A stretch of 64,000 nt of DNA from DATARH01 sp036268425. GTDB taxonomy: Bacteria; Pseudomonadota; Alphaproteobacteria; ATCC43930; CGMCC-115725. A program made the translations under genes and the position numbers. Shown in pieces: positions 25,143 to 33,484 of this stretch. The first letter of the stretch is position 1. Each line of letters begins with the position of its first letter. The stretch spans positions 1 to 64,000 of the forward strand of contig DATAUE010000156.1 in assembly GCA_036268425.1 (NCBI GenBank), given 5' to 3'. The notes below the pieces were generated by a model. That model was not told the DNA's origin and made no database searches. It saw nothing but the letters and a program-made list of their open reading frames with translations.

Positions 25143-26246
25143 CTACAGCACCTGCTTTTGCCCGCTCTGCGAGGCGCGCACGATGGCATCGAGCAGGTGA
25201 TGGCGGCGCACCGCGGCATCGAAACCCGGGCTCATTGCGCTGCCGTTACCGATACTGTCGGCGAATTTTGCGTAAAGCTGCGCCACATTGTAAGGCGACC
25301 CTTCCGGCGTGCCGACCGGGACATGCCGGTAGCTGGCCGGAACCGGCAGCGGCGCGAGCGGTGTGCCCTTGCCCTGGGCGCCTTGTACGTTCAGCTCCTG
25401 GCGCTGCATCGAGGCGCGTGAGGTGGCGCTGACCACGAGATCACCGGCATCGCCGTGGATTTCGAACAGAAACTCGGTGCCGCGCGCCATGCCACCGCGT
25501 ATCTGGAAAGACACAACCGCCCCGTCGCCGACAATACCGCTGACGACCAGCTGGTCCGGCACATTCTTCGCGACCATCTCACCGGTGCTTTCGAGCGGGA
25601 TATGATCGCGCTGGCTGACGGCGAAGGCATTGAGCTCGCGAAATTCGCCGAGGCAATGGCAGAGCGCATCAATCTGGTGCCCGCCGGTGATCGTCATCAG
25701 ATTGGCGCCGCTGGCGAAATCGGCCTGATAGGCACGGTCGATCGTGGCGCCCCAATTGGCCGCGCAGCCGATCAGCGTCGCCGACCGCACGGGCCCGACA
25801 TAGCCCTGCGCTACCAGATCCTTGACGTAATTGATCGCCGGCGAGGTCTGGCCCTGCAAGCCGACGGCGTGCCGCACGCCCTTCCCCGCCGCCGCGTCGC
25901 GCATGCGGGCCGCCTCTGCGGTGTCGCAACCGAGCGGCCATTCGCAATAGACATGCTTGCCGGCATCGATCGCCGCCATCACCGGCACCAGGTGATCCGG
26001 CACCTTTACCGTGACCGTGACGAGATCGACATCAGGATGGCGCGCCAGCTTTCCTGCGTCGGCGAAGGCGTGCGGGATGCCGTAATGCCGCGCCGTCGCC
26101 TCGGCCGATTCCTGGCGCGAGGCGCACACCGCTACGATCTCGTAACCCGGCAGCGCCTGCAGCGCCGGGATGTGCGCGATCGAGGCGAACCCCCGGTTTG
26201 GGTTGAGTCCGACAACACCCACCCGAATTTTGCCGCTCGCCGCCAT
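25143..26246 (-). CDS. Gfo/Idh/MocA-family protein (Gal80-like)
   Basis: The 367-residue protein has a Rossmann start (KIRVGVVGLNPNRGFASIAH) with an atypical glycine pattern, VDLVTVTVKVPDHL, then YCEWPLG where most dehydrogenases of the family have the EKP catalytic lysine motif. The C-terminal alpha/beta domain carries ITGGHQIDALCHCLGE. The EWP variant and the NPNRGF loop resemble the Gal80-like branch, some members of which bind NAD(P) without catalysing a reaction. An MFS transporter gene lies upstream on the same strand, 105 bp away, suggesting a joint role with its solute. An oxidoreductase function is possible but not secure. Confidence 0.83.
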   Translation of the reverse strand: MAASGKIRVGVVGLNPNRGFASIAHIPALQALPGYEIVAVCASRQESAEATARHYGIPHAFADAGKLARHPDVDLVTVTVKVPDHLVPVMAAIDAGKHVYCEWPLGCDTAEAARMRDAAAGKGVRHAVGLQGQTSPAINYVKDLVAQGYVGPVRSATLIGCAANWGATIDRAYQADFASGANLMTITGGHQIDALCHCLGEFRELNAFAVSQRDHIPLESTGEMVAKNVPDQLVVSGIVGDGAVVSFQIRGGMARGTEFLFEIHGDAGDLVVSATSRASMQRQELNVQGAQGKGTPLAPLPVPASYRHVPVGTPEGSPYNVAQLYAKFADSIGNGSAMSPGFDAAVRRHHLLDAIVRASQSGQKQVL

Positions 26247-26320
26247 GCAAACCTCCTTGCCAGTTGCGACAGGCTAGCGCGACTGCCTGTCCCGGCGAAA
26301 GCCGAGACCGCAACAACTTC

Positions 26321-26364
26321 TACGCCGGCTGCCCCTTACGCCGGCTGCCCCTTACGCCGGCTGG
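26321..26364. repeat. 16-bp tandem repeat at the MFS gene 3' end
   Basis: TACGCCGGCTGCCCCT occurs at 26321-26336 and 26337-26352, with a third partial copy at 26353-26364 that includes the stop codon of the MFS gene. The last codons of the gene have apparently been copied twice downstream. Confidence 0.8.
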
Positions 26365-27650
26365 GCGGCATAGCGGTCGAGTTCTGCCTCGTCGATGACG
26401 GTCGTCATCATAAACTGGAACAACGCCGCGCCGATCAGCGTGATCACCGCACCGATCGCCAGCGCCGCGACAAACGAGCCGGTCACATCGACGATAAACC
26501 CGGTGACGATCGGCGAGCAGGTGCCGCCGAGAAATCCGGCGAAATTCTGGTTGCTGGCGGCCGAGGCGGTATAGGCCTGCGGCGTCACCGCGGTCACCAG
26601 GATCCATTTGCAGGTGATGCCGAACTGCATGAAGAACATCGACAGCGAGATGCAAGCGATGGCCTCAAAGCTGCCGGACGCGAGGGCGGCGAGACCGGTA
26701 AACACGGCCGAGCCGACCAGCCCGCCGATCAGCGGCAGGCGGCGGCTGTTGATCAGGTTCATGCCGCGCGCCGCCAGCCAGTCGGAAACAAAGCCGCCGC
26801 TCAACGCCCCGATGAACGCGCACAATAATGGGATAGAGGCGAGAAAGCCGGTCTTGGCAATGCTGACATGCTGCTGCATTTCGAGATAGGCCGGCAGCCA
26901 CGTCTGGTACATCCACGTGATGTACCCGGTGCAGAACGCACCCAGCATCAACGCCCACATCGCGCGAAAGCGAAACAGGTTGCTCCACTGCCGCAGCGAT
27001 ACGGCGGAATTGGCACTGCGGTTAGCGGCGAGATAGGCTTCGTCCTCAGGGTCAAGCACGACAGTTTTAGGGTCGCGGTAGACCACAAACCAAAGGCCGG
27101 CCGCCACGATCCCGGCAACACCCATCACGATAAACATCGTACGCCAGCCATACCCGAGCATCAGCCCGGTCAACAACGGCGGGGCAATCGTCGGGCCAAT
27201 ATAGGCGCCCGACGTGTAGAGGCCGCTGGGCCGGCCTCGATCCCGCGTCGCGAACCAGTCGCTGGTCGAGCGCGTCGCCGACGGAAAGCACGGCGCTTCG
27301 GCGGCGCCAAGACCGATCCGCGACCACATCAGGTAGGTGTAGCGGCTGGCAAAGCCGCCGGCTGCCTGCGCAACCGACCAGAACACCATCGTCAGGCCGA
27401 CCAGAACCTTGGGGCCGAGACGGTCGAGCAAATACCCCGACGGCAGTTGCGCCAGCCCGTAGGTCAAAGCCCAGGCCGATTGCAGCGCGCCGATCGCGGT
27501 CGCGTTGACGCCGAATTCTTCGCGTATCTTCAAATTACCGATCGCCAGCGTCGACCGGTCCATATAGTTGAGCGCAATCGCAGCCGTGACCAGCGCGATG
27601 GCGGCCCACTGCATACGTCGCAACTTGGGTGACGGAATCCTCTCGGGCAT
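26352..27650 (-). CDS. MFS transporter, anion:cation symporter type
   Basis: The 432-residue protein has twelve membrane spans and the ACS-family look of hexuronate/galactonate/phthalate transporters: YMDRSTLAIGN in helix 1, GLAQLPSGYLLDRLGPK after helix 2 (MFS motif A), SRIGLGAAEAPCFPSATR in helix 4, and FCTGYITWMYQTWLPAYL at the start of the second half. I chose the ATG at 27650 because TGGAGGGG precedes it by about 3-8 bases. Substrates of this group are organic anions. It stands upstream of, and probably co-transcribed with, the Gfo/Idh/MocA gene. Confidence 0.85.
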   Translation of the reverse strand: MPERIPSPKLRRMQWAAIALVTAAIALNYMDRSTLAIGNLKIREEFGVNATAIGALQSAWALTYGLAQLPSGYLLDRLGPKVLVGLTMVFWSVAQAAGGFASRYTYLMWSRIGLGAAEAPCFPSATRSTSDWFATRDRGRPSGLYTSGAYIGPTIAPPLLTGLMLGYGWRTMFIVMGVAGIVAAGLWFVVYRDPKTVVLDPEDEAYLAANRSANSAVSLRQWSNLFRFRAMWALMLGAFCTGYITWMYQTWLPAYLEMQQHVSIAKTGFLASIPLLCAFIGALSGGFVSDWLAARGMNLINSRRLPLIGGLVGSAVFTGLAALASGSFEAIACISLSMFFMQFGITCKWILVTAVTPQAYTASAASNQNFAGFLGGTCSPIVTGFIVDVTGSFVAALAIGAVITLIGAALFQFMMTTVIDEAELDRYAAQPA

Positions 27651-27926
27651 TTCCCCTCCACGGCACATTCGCCGTTTTGTTTTCGGCGGGCAGGGCAGCC
27701 ACAAGTAACGTGGTCTGCGTCAAGCCTCGCTATTTTTGAGCGCTCGATTGGCGCATGCCGGCCTATGGCTGACAATATGTCGCCCATGCATTGCAGAGAC
27801 GATAAAATTACATGCCGTCATCGGCCTTGCTGCGTCCACCGGCGAACTCCGTCACGATCATGGCGCGTTCACCAGCCTCTGGCGTATCCTTGTGGGCAAC
27901 GCGGGCGCAGGATTGCGGAGGAAACC

Positions 27927-28826
27927 ATGAGCGCGACCGGCCAAGGCTTTGCGCATCCCGAATTTCTTGTCGAAACCGAATGGCTTGCGGCGCATCTGAA
28001 TGACCCCGGCGTCATCGTGCTCGACAGCACGGTGCACCTGATTCCCGATCCGAAGATCACCTACACGGTCAAATCCGGCCGCGACGATTTTGAGGCCAGC
28101 CATATTCCCGGCGCGCAGTTCCTCGACCTGCAGGACGATCTGTCCGACAATACCGGGCGCTATGGAAAGCTGCGTTTCATGCTGCCCAATGCGGCCGATT
28201 TCGCCGCCGGCATCAGCAAATTCGGCATCGGCAACGGCACCCGCGTCATTCTCTACAGCACCACCAGCCCGCAATGGGCGACCCGCATCTGGTGGATGCT
28301 GCGCAATTACGGCTTCGACAACGCGGCGGTGCTGAACGGCGGCTTTCAGAAATGGACCCGCGAAGGCCGTCCGGTCGAAATCGGACCGGGAAAGACCCGG
28401 CCGACCGCCACCTTCACCGTGCGCGAAGACCGCAAGCTGATGGTCGGCAAAGAGGCGGTTCGCGACGCGATCGGCGATACCGCGGTATGCACGATCAACG
28501 CACTCAGCGCCCCGCAGCACACCGGCACCGGCGGCAACGTCTACGGTCGCGTCGGCCGCATCGCCAAAAGCAGCAATGTACCGGCGGCAGCGCTGATCGA
28601 CCCACAGACCGGCGCCTTTTTGCCGGCGGCCGAATTGCGCGCGAAATTCGATGCCGTCGGCGCCTTCGACAAGCCGCGCATCATTACCTATTGCGGCGGC
28701 GGGATCGCGGCCAGCGCGGATGCGCTGGCATTGGCCATGCTCGGCCACCCCGACGTAAAGCTCTATGATGCCTCGATGTCGGAATGGGCCAACGACGACG
28801 CGCTGCCGATGGAGACCGGCGCTTAG
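27927..28826 (+). CDS. Two-domain sulfurtransferase (rhodanese)
   Basis: The 299-residue protein has two rhodanese domains. The first carries VLDSTVHLIP, FEASHIPGAQFLDLQDDL and the inactive site; the second carries the active-site Cys256 in ITYCGGGIAASADALAL, plus MSEWANDDALPM at the end. The loop CGGGIAAS differs slightly from the CGSGVTA loop of mercaptopyruvate sulfurtransferases, so thiosulfate or mercaptopyruvate are both possible sulfur donors. GGAGGAAACC precedes the ATG at 27927. No export signal is visible, so it is probably cytoplasmic. Confidence 0.88.
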   Translation: MSATGQGFAHPEFLVETEWLAAHLNDPGVIVLDSTVHLIPDPKITYTVKSGRDDFEASHIPGAQFLDLQDDLSDNTGRYGKLRFMLPNAADFAAGISKFGIGNGTRVILYSTTSPQWATRIWWMLRNYGFDNAAVLNGGFQKWTREGRPVEIGPGKTRPTATFTVREDRKLMVGKEAVRDAIGDTAVCTINALSAPQHTGTGGNVYGRVGRIAKSSNVPAAALIDPQTGAFLPAAELRAKFDAVGAFDKPRIITYCGGGIAASADALALAMLGHPDVKLYDASMSEWANDDALPMETGA

Positions 28827-28902
28827 CCTCGGTCTGGAAAGTCCATTCGCAATTCTGTAATTCTACGTTCCCTGCCTTTGCCTGTACGGTTTGGACATTG
28901 TC

Positions 28903-29211
28903 ATGGCTGCTGCTGCACGTCGCCTGATCAGCGACGACCTTCTCGAACTCTCGATCCGTATCAAGCGCGACGCCGGCGTTGGTCACGCACAGATCCAGAC
29001 GGTGATCGACCAGTTCGCCTGTACGGAGCAATGGACCGAGCGCAGCGGCGGCATCGGATTTCCGCTGGCCGAAGACATACCACAGGATCGCCGCGCCGAC
29101 TTCATGGCGGCGCTGGCTGAGCTGTCGCCGTCTCCGGATCGCAAGCCCGATGCTGGCAGCGCCCGTTATTTATCGATTTCAGACGTTTGGCCCGACCGCA
29201 TTGTCGACTGA
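28903..29211 (+). CDS. Hypothetical protein (102 residues)
   Basis: I do not recognise this protein. It reads MAAAARRLISDDLLELSIRI at the start, has a helical N-terminal half, the charged QWTERSGGIG, and ends SISDVWPDRIVD. A TTG at 28891 would add four residues, and there is no convincing ribosome-binding site. The codon use follows that of neighbouring genes, which supports coding. The stop is followed within five bases by a 14-bp tandem repeat. No membrane segment or metal-binding motif is seen. Confidence 0.5.
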   Translation: MAAAARRLISDDLLELSIRIKRDAGVGHAQIQTVIDQFACTEQWTERSGGIGFPLAEDIPQDRRADFMAALAELSPSPDRKPDAGSARYLSISDVWPDRIVD

Positions 29212-29215
29212 CGCG

Positions 29216-29284
29216 GCCGGGATCAGTAGCCGGGATCAGCAGGCCGGGATCAGCAGGCCGGGATCAGCGAAGCTGGGATCAGCG
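29216..29284. repeat. 14-bp tandem repeat (about five units)
   Basis: The unit GCCGGGATCAGCAG occurs exactly at 29229-29242 and 29243-29256, with near copies at 29216-29228, 29257-29270 and 29271-29284. It fills the space between two convergent genes. Confidence 0.9.
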
Positions 29285-29292
29285 CGGCCGTT

Positions 29293-29604
29293 CTAGCTGC
29301 TTTTTCCCTGCGGCGACGTTGCATCGCCATTGCGGCGGAACTGCCGGCGTAGTTCATCCTTCGCAGCTTCGAGAGTCCGCTTCTGCGCCGCTGACAGATT
29401 TTTGCCGGCACGGTTCATGTAAAATACCAGCATCGACATTGCAGAGCGAAACGGGCTTGCCTTGCGGCGGCGACTGCGTTCGGCCGATCGCTTGAGGGAC
29501 GCAGCAATACGCTTTGGGTCGTGCGAGCGAAAAATCCGCGCCTCGATATCAAGCGCATCGCTCTTCTCGGAAACCTTCGCCGACCATTTTCGCGCTCCCG
29601 TCAT
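29293..29604 (-). CDS. DUF3175-family protein
   Basis: The 103-residue basic protein is typical of DUF3175: KWSAKVSEKSDALDIEARIF at the start, DPKRIAASLKRSAERSRRRK in the middle, MSMLVFYMNRAGKNLSAAQK and a final LRRQFRR. Arginine and lysine make up a large share, which suggests binding to nucleic acid or a polyanion, but no function is established. The ATG at 29604 has a GGGGAA box upstream. It is encoded divergently from the large catalase, 179 bp away. Confidence 0.85.
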   Translation of the reverse strand: MTGARKWSAKVSEKSDALDIEARIFRSHDPKRIAASLKRSAERSRRRKASPFRSAMSMLVFYMNRAGKNLSAAQKRTLEAAKDELRRQFRRNGDATSPQGKSS

Positions 29605-29783
29605 ACCGGGTTCCCCGCCTGCCAGGCTGTTTTGGGCAAACTCCTTGGCGGGTCAAGCCGTTCCCGACCTGTTCGGCGGATCAATTTCAGGGTCCAGGTG
29701 TTCGATAACGACACCTCAGTTTAGAGCTGCTCCAAGTTGTTGGCCTCGCAGGTGTCGCGCCCCGTTTTCCGAGGAGACATTCG

Positions 29784-31964
29784 ATGCCGGCACGCAAACC
29801 TGCCCCCCACGCGGCTGCCAGGAATCCTGATGCAACAGCAGCAACCGACGCCAAGGCGCTGAATCGTACGAATATAGGGCCGGCGGATATAGGGCCGGCC
29901 GATATCGGGACCGGCGGCGAACTGCATCAGCGACCGGTCGATGGCGGCGCGGCGCTGACGACCAACCAGGGCGTCATCATTGCCGACGATCAGAATTCGC
30001 TGCGGGCCAACCCGCGCGGGCCAACCCTTCTCGAGGATTTCATCCTTCGCGAGAAGATCACGCATTTCGACCACGAGCGCATTCCCGAGCGCATCGTCCA
30101 TGCGCGCGGCTCCGGAGCGCACGGCTTCTTCGAACTAACCGAATCACTGAGCCAGTATAGCTGCGCCGATTTTCTCCAGCGTCCGGGCGAACGAGTGCCG
30201 GTCTTCGCGCGGTTTTCGACCGTCGCAGGCGGCGCCGGCTCCGGCGATCTGCCGCGCGACGTACGCGGTTTCGCCGTCAAATTTTATACGCAGGAAGGCA
30301 ATTTCGACCTTGTCGGCAACAACATGCCGGTATTTTTCATCCAGGATGCGATGAAGTTTCCCGACCTCGTGCATTCGGTGAAGATGGAGCCGGATCGCGG
30401 CTATCCGCAGGCGGCGTCGGCGCACGACACGTTCTGGGATTTCATCTCGCTGATGCCGGAAAGCATCCACATGATCATGTGGGCGATGTCCGATCGTGCG
30501 ATCCCGCGCTCGCTTCGCATGATGGAAGGGTTCGGCGTCCACACCTTTCGGCTGGTTGACCGCGCCGGCAAATCGACCTTTGTCAAATTCCACTGGCGCC
30601 CGACGATCGGCATGCAGTCGGTGATTTGGGACGAAGCGGTCAAGATCAACGGCGCCGACCCCGATTTTCACCGTCGCGACCTGTTCGAGGCCATCGGAAA
30701 GGGAGATTTTCCCGAATGGCAGTTCGGGGTGCAGCTATTCGACGAAAAACAGGCCGACAGCTTTGATTTCGACGTGCTCGACGCGACCAAGCTGATTCCG
30801 GAAGAACAGATTCCCATCAAGATGGTCGGGCGCATGGTTCTGGATCGCAACCCCGACAATTTCTTCGCCGAAACCGAGCAGGTCGCGTTCTGCCCAGCTA
30901 ATATCGTGCCGGGCATCGATTTTTCGAACGATCCGTTGTTGCAGGGCCGGCTGTTCTCCTATCTCGATACGCAGCTGATCCGGCTCGGCGGCCCGAATTT
31001 CCAGCAGATCCCTGTCAACGCGCCGAAATGTCCGTGGCACAATTTGCAGCGCGACGGGCACATGCAGACGCAGGTCCCCAAGGGCCGGGTCAATTACGAA
31101 CCGAATTCGCTGATGCCGGAGGCACCGCGGGCCGACCCGGCGCGCGGCTTCCGCGGCATGCAGCGTCTGGAAAGCGGCGACACGTTGCGCATCCGCGCCG
31201 AATCCTTTGCCGATCATTACACCCAGGCGCGCCTGTTCTTTTTGAGCCAGACGCCGCCGGAACAGAGCCATATCGCTGCCGCGCTGGTGTTCGAACTGAG
31301 CAAGGTCGAGACCGCGGTGATCCGCGAGCGCGTGCTGTCGCACCTTGTGCATGTCGATGAGAGCCTCGCCAAACGGGTCGCGGCCGGGCTCGGGCTGGAC
31401 GGCACGGTCAAGCCGGCTGAGACGACCGTGAAAGCCAAGACCGGGATCAAGCCGTCGCCTGCCCTCAGCATCATCGGCAAAGCGCCCGAGACCTTGAAAG
31501 GCCGGGTCGTCGGATGCCTCGTCAGCGATGGCGCCGATCGGGCGCTGATCGATGGCCTGCGCAGCGCCGTCGCGACGGAGGGGGCGCAGCTCAAGATCGT
31601 TGCGCCGCATATTGCCGGCGTAAAACTGTCTAATGGCCAGACGCTGCCCGCCGATACCCGCATCGATGGCGGCCCGTCGGTGATATTCGATGCCGTCGTG
31701 CTGGTCGTGTCCGCCGAGGGCGCGGCAAAGTTGGCAAAGGACTCGGCCGCGATCGGCTTTGTCGCCGACGCGTTCAACCATCTGAAGATCATTGGTCATG
31801 TCGCACCTGCGGAGCCGCTGCTGCGGCGGGCCGGCATCAGCGGCGATTTGATGGATGCCGGCGTGGTGCCGCTGTCCAATGCCGGAGCGATCACCGGCTT
31901 CATAAGCGTGGCGAAAAAGACGCGCGTATGGGACCGGGAGCCCAAAATCCGCGATCTGCCGTGA
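29784..31964 (+). CDS. katE: Large-subunit catalase (HPII/KatE type)
   Basis: The 726-residue protein is a clade 2 catalase. Catalytic His106 lies in RIVHARGSGAHG, catalytic Asn179 in FDLVGNNMPVFFIQD, and the haem-ligand Tyr near 393 in FSYLDTQLIRLGG. From about residue 560 (LKGRVVGCLVSDGAD) it carries the class I glutaminase/DJ-1-like C-terminal domain of large catalases. It breaks down hydrogen peroxide in the cytoplasm. GAGGAG precedes the ATG. The disordered N-terminus contains a pentapeptide repeat IGPAD (residues 31-45) from a 15-bp DNA repeat at 29874-29918. Confidence 0.96.
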   Translation: MPARKPAPHAAARNPDATAATDAKALNRTNIGPADIGPADIGTGGELHQRPVDGGAALTTNQGVIIADDQNSLRANPRGPTLLEDFILREKITHFDHERIPERIVHARGSGAHGFFELTESLSQYSCADFLQRPGERVPVFARFSTVAGGAGSGDLPRDVRGFAVKFYTQEGNFDLVGNNMPVFFIQDAMKFPDLVHSVKMEPDRGYPQAASAHDTFWDFISLMPESIHMIMWAMSDRAIPRSLRMMEGFGVHTFRLVDRAGKSTFVKFHWRPTIGMQSVIWDEAVKINGADPDFHRRDLFEAIGKGDFPEWQFGVQLFDEKQADSFDFDVLDATKLIPEEQIPIKMVGRMVLDRNPDNFFAETEQVAFCPANIVPGIDFSNDPLLQGRLFSYLDTQLIRLGGPNFQQIPVNAPKCPWHNLQRDGHMQTQVPKGRVNYEPNSLMPEAPRADPARGFRGMQRLESGDTLRIRAESFADHYTQARLFFLSQTPPEQSHIAAALVFELSKVETAVIRERVLSHLVHVDESLAKRVAAGLGLDGTVKPAETTVKAKTGIKPSPALSIIGKAPETLKGRVVGCLVSDGADRALIDGLRSAVATEGAQLKIVAPHIAGVKLSNGQTLPADTRIDGGPSVIFDAVVLVVSAEGAAKLAKDSAAIGFVADAFNHLKIIGHVAPAEPLLRRAGISGDLMDAGVVPLSNAGAITGFISVAKKTRVWDREPKIRDLP

Positions 31965-31975
31965 CAATCCGCACA

Positions 31976-32006
31976 CGGCGCCGCTGGGAACCTTCTCGCG
32001 GCGCCG
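31976..32006 (+). terminator. Hairpin after katE
   Basis: A 9-bp stem, CGGCGCCGC (31976-31984) with GCGGCGCCG (31998-32006), and a 13-nt loop begin 11 bases after the catalase stop. A run of Ts follows only weakly. Confidence 0.55.
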
Positions 32007-32065
32007 GGCTGTTCACGAAGTTGTTTCCGGAATGAAGGTTCCCTGACAATCGGGCGCCTTCCCGG

Positions 32066-33469
32066 ATGACGGCTTCGATCCCCGCTCGGAGGATTTCCAT
32101 TCCCGACGATATCAGGCGCGTGACTCCCGGCAGCGCGCCGGGACGCCACCACGGCCCCGCTCGCTCGCTCGGCGGCGACACGCCCGACCATAACTCGCCC
32201 GGCCATAACTCGCCCGGCCACAATTCGCCTGGCCATAATTCGCGCGAGGGGGCCGGGTCAGGCGGGGATGCCGGACGCGATCTTTTGCTGCTGCCCGACG
32301 ATAAGGCAAAGCAGCAGCCGGCGGAAAAGCAGCAAGACCGCCCCGACGAGTCCCGGCCACCGCCGGACCCGGCGGAGGACGCTCGGCGCAAGCGACGCTG
32401 GCGCATCATTGCGGTTGTCGCCGGGCTGGTGCTGTTGATCGCGCTGATCGCGTTCGGCTGGTACTGGTGGACGGTCCTGCGCTGGCTGCAATCGACCGAC
32501 GACGCCTACACCCAGTCGGACGCCACGATCATTTCACCGAAAATTGCGGGCTACATCGCGAAACTGCAGGTAACCGACAATCAGCACGTCAATGCCGGCG
32601 ACGTATTGCTGCAGATCGATCCGCGCGATTACCAGGCGGCGCTCGACCAGGCGCAGGCCGACGTAGCCTCGGCCGAAGCCGACATCAAAGCGTTTGAAGC
32701 CCAGACGACAATGCAGCAATCCGCCATCGAACAGGCGCGCGCCGATGTTGCCTCGGCCCAGGCCGCTACTGTTTTCGCGCGCCAGGAATACGCGCGGTAC
32801 GAGGCGCTCGCGAGAACCACCGCCGGCACCGTCCAGCGCGCACAGCAGGCGCGATCCGATCTGGTCGCGCGGCAGGCGACGCTGAACCACAATCAGGCGG
32901 CGCTGACCGCCGCGACCGACGATCTGGCGGTCCTGAAGGCGCAATTGGCAAAAGCGCAGGCGACATTGCTGCATAACCGCGCCGTGCTCGAACAGGCGCG
33001 GCTCAATCTCGGTTACACGCGCATCACCTCAGCGGTCGCCGGCGCGGTCGGCGACCGCTCGGCCCGCGAGGGCCTTTACGTCCAGCCGGGCCAGGGGCTG
33101 ATGACGATCGTGCCGCTGCAAAACGCAATCTACGTCGTGGCCAATTTCAAGGAAACGCAACTCGAAAGCATGTTTCGCGGAGAGACCGTCGACATGACGA
33201 TCGACACGTTCGGCGGCGCGCATTTCACCGGCATCGTCGATAGCCTGGCACCGGGCAGCGGCGCGCAATTCGCCCTCCTCCCGCCGGAAAACGCGACCGG
33301 CAATTTCACCAAGATCGTGCAGCGGGTGCCGGTGAAGATTTTGATCGATCATCCGCCGCAGAACCTGCTCGATCAGCTTCGCCCCGGACTTTCGGTCGTC
33401 GCCACCGTCGATCTGCGCAGCGAGCCGCCACCCGACAAGCGGCACACGCTGGCCGCTCCGGCTGGCTGA
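32066..33469 (+). CDS. emrA: EmrA/HlyD-type membrane fusion protein
   Basis: The 467-residue protein is a periplasmic adaptor. A proline- and charge-rich cytoplasmic stretch of about 110 residues precedes one membrane helix (IIAVVAGLVLLIALIAFGWY). The EmrA pattern follows: STDDAYTQSDATIISPKIAG, a lipoyl half with VLLQIDPRDYQAAL, a long coiled coil, LNLGYTRITSAVAGAVGDRS and GQGLMTIVPLQNAIYVVANF. It would connect the MFS pump encoded 15 bases downstream to an outer membrane channel. The N-terminal part, unusually long for the family, holds four HNSPG-like pentapeptides from a 15-bp repeat at 32189-32248. The true start may lie further in; no clear ribosome-binding site is seen. Confidence 0.9.
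   Translation: MTASIPARRISIPDDIRRVTPGSAPGRHHGPARSLGGDTPDHNSPGHNSPGHNSPGHNSREGAGSGGDAGRDLLLLPDDKAKQQPAEKQQDRPDESRPPPDPAEDARRKRRWRIIAVVAGLVLLIALIAFGWYWWTVLRWLQSTDDAYTQSDATIISPKIAGYIAKLQVTDNQHVNAGDVLLQIDPRDYQAALDQAQADVASAEADIKAFEAQTTMQQSAIEQARADVASAQAATVFARQEYARYEALARTTAGTVQRAQQARSDLVARQATLNHNQAALTAATDDLAVLKAQLAKAQATLLHNRAVLEQARLNLGYTRITSAVAGAVGDRSAREGLYVQPGQGLMTIVPLQNAIYVVANFKETQLESMFRGETVDMTIDTFGGAHFTGIVDSLAPGSGAQFALLPPENATGNFTKIVQRVPVKILIDHPPQNLLDQLRPGLSVVATVDLRSEPPPDKRHTLAAPAG
32189..32248. repeat. 15-bp tandem repeat inside the emrA-like gene
   Basis: Four 15-bp units based on CATAACTCGCCCGGC (32189-32203, 32204-32218, 32219-32233, 32234-32248) encode the peptide repeat HNSPG. Later units carry silent and other changes. 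The repeat length is a multiple of three, so copy-number changes would keep the frame. Confidence 0.88.
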
Positions 33470-33484
33470 CGCAGGCCGTCCGGC

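Noticed and set aside
29214..29290. A CRISPR array
   Set aside because: The units are contiguous 14-bp tandem copies with no spacers, and no cas genes are near.
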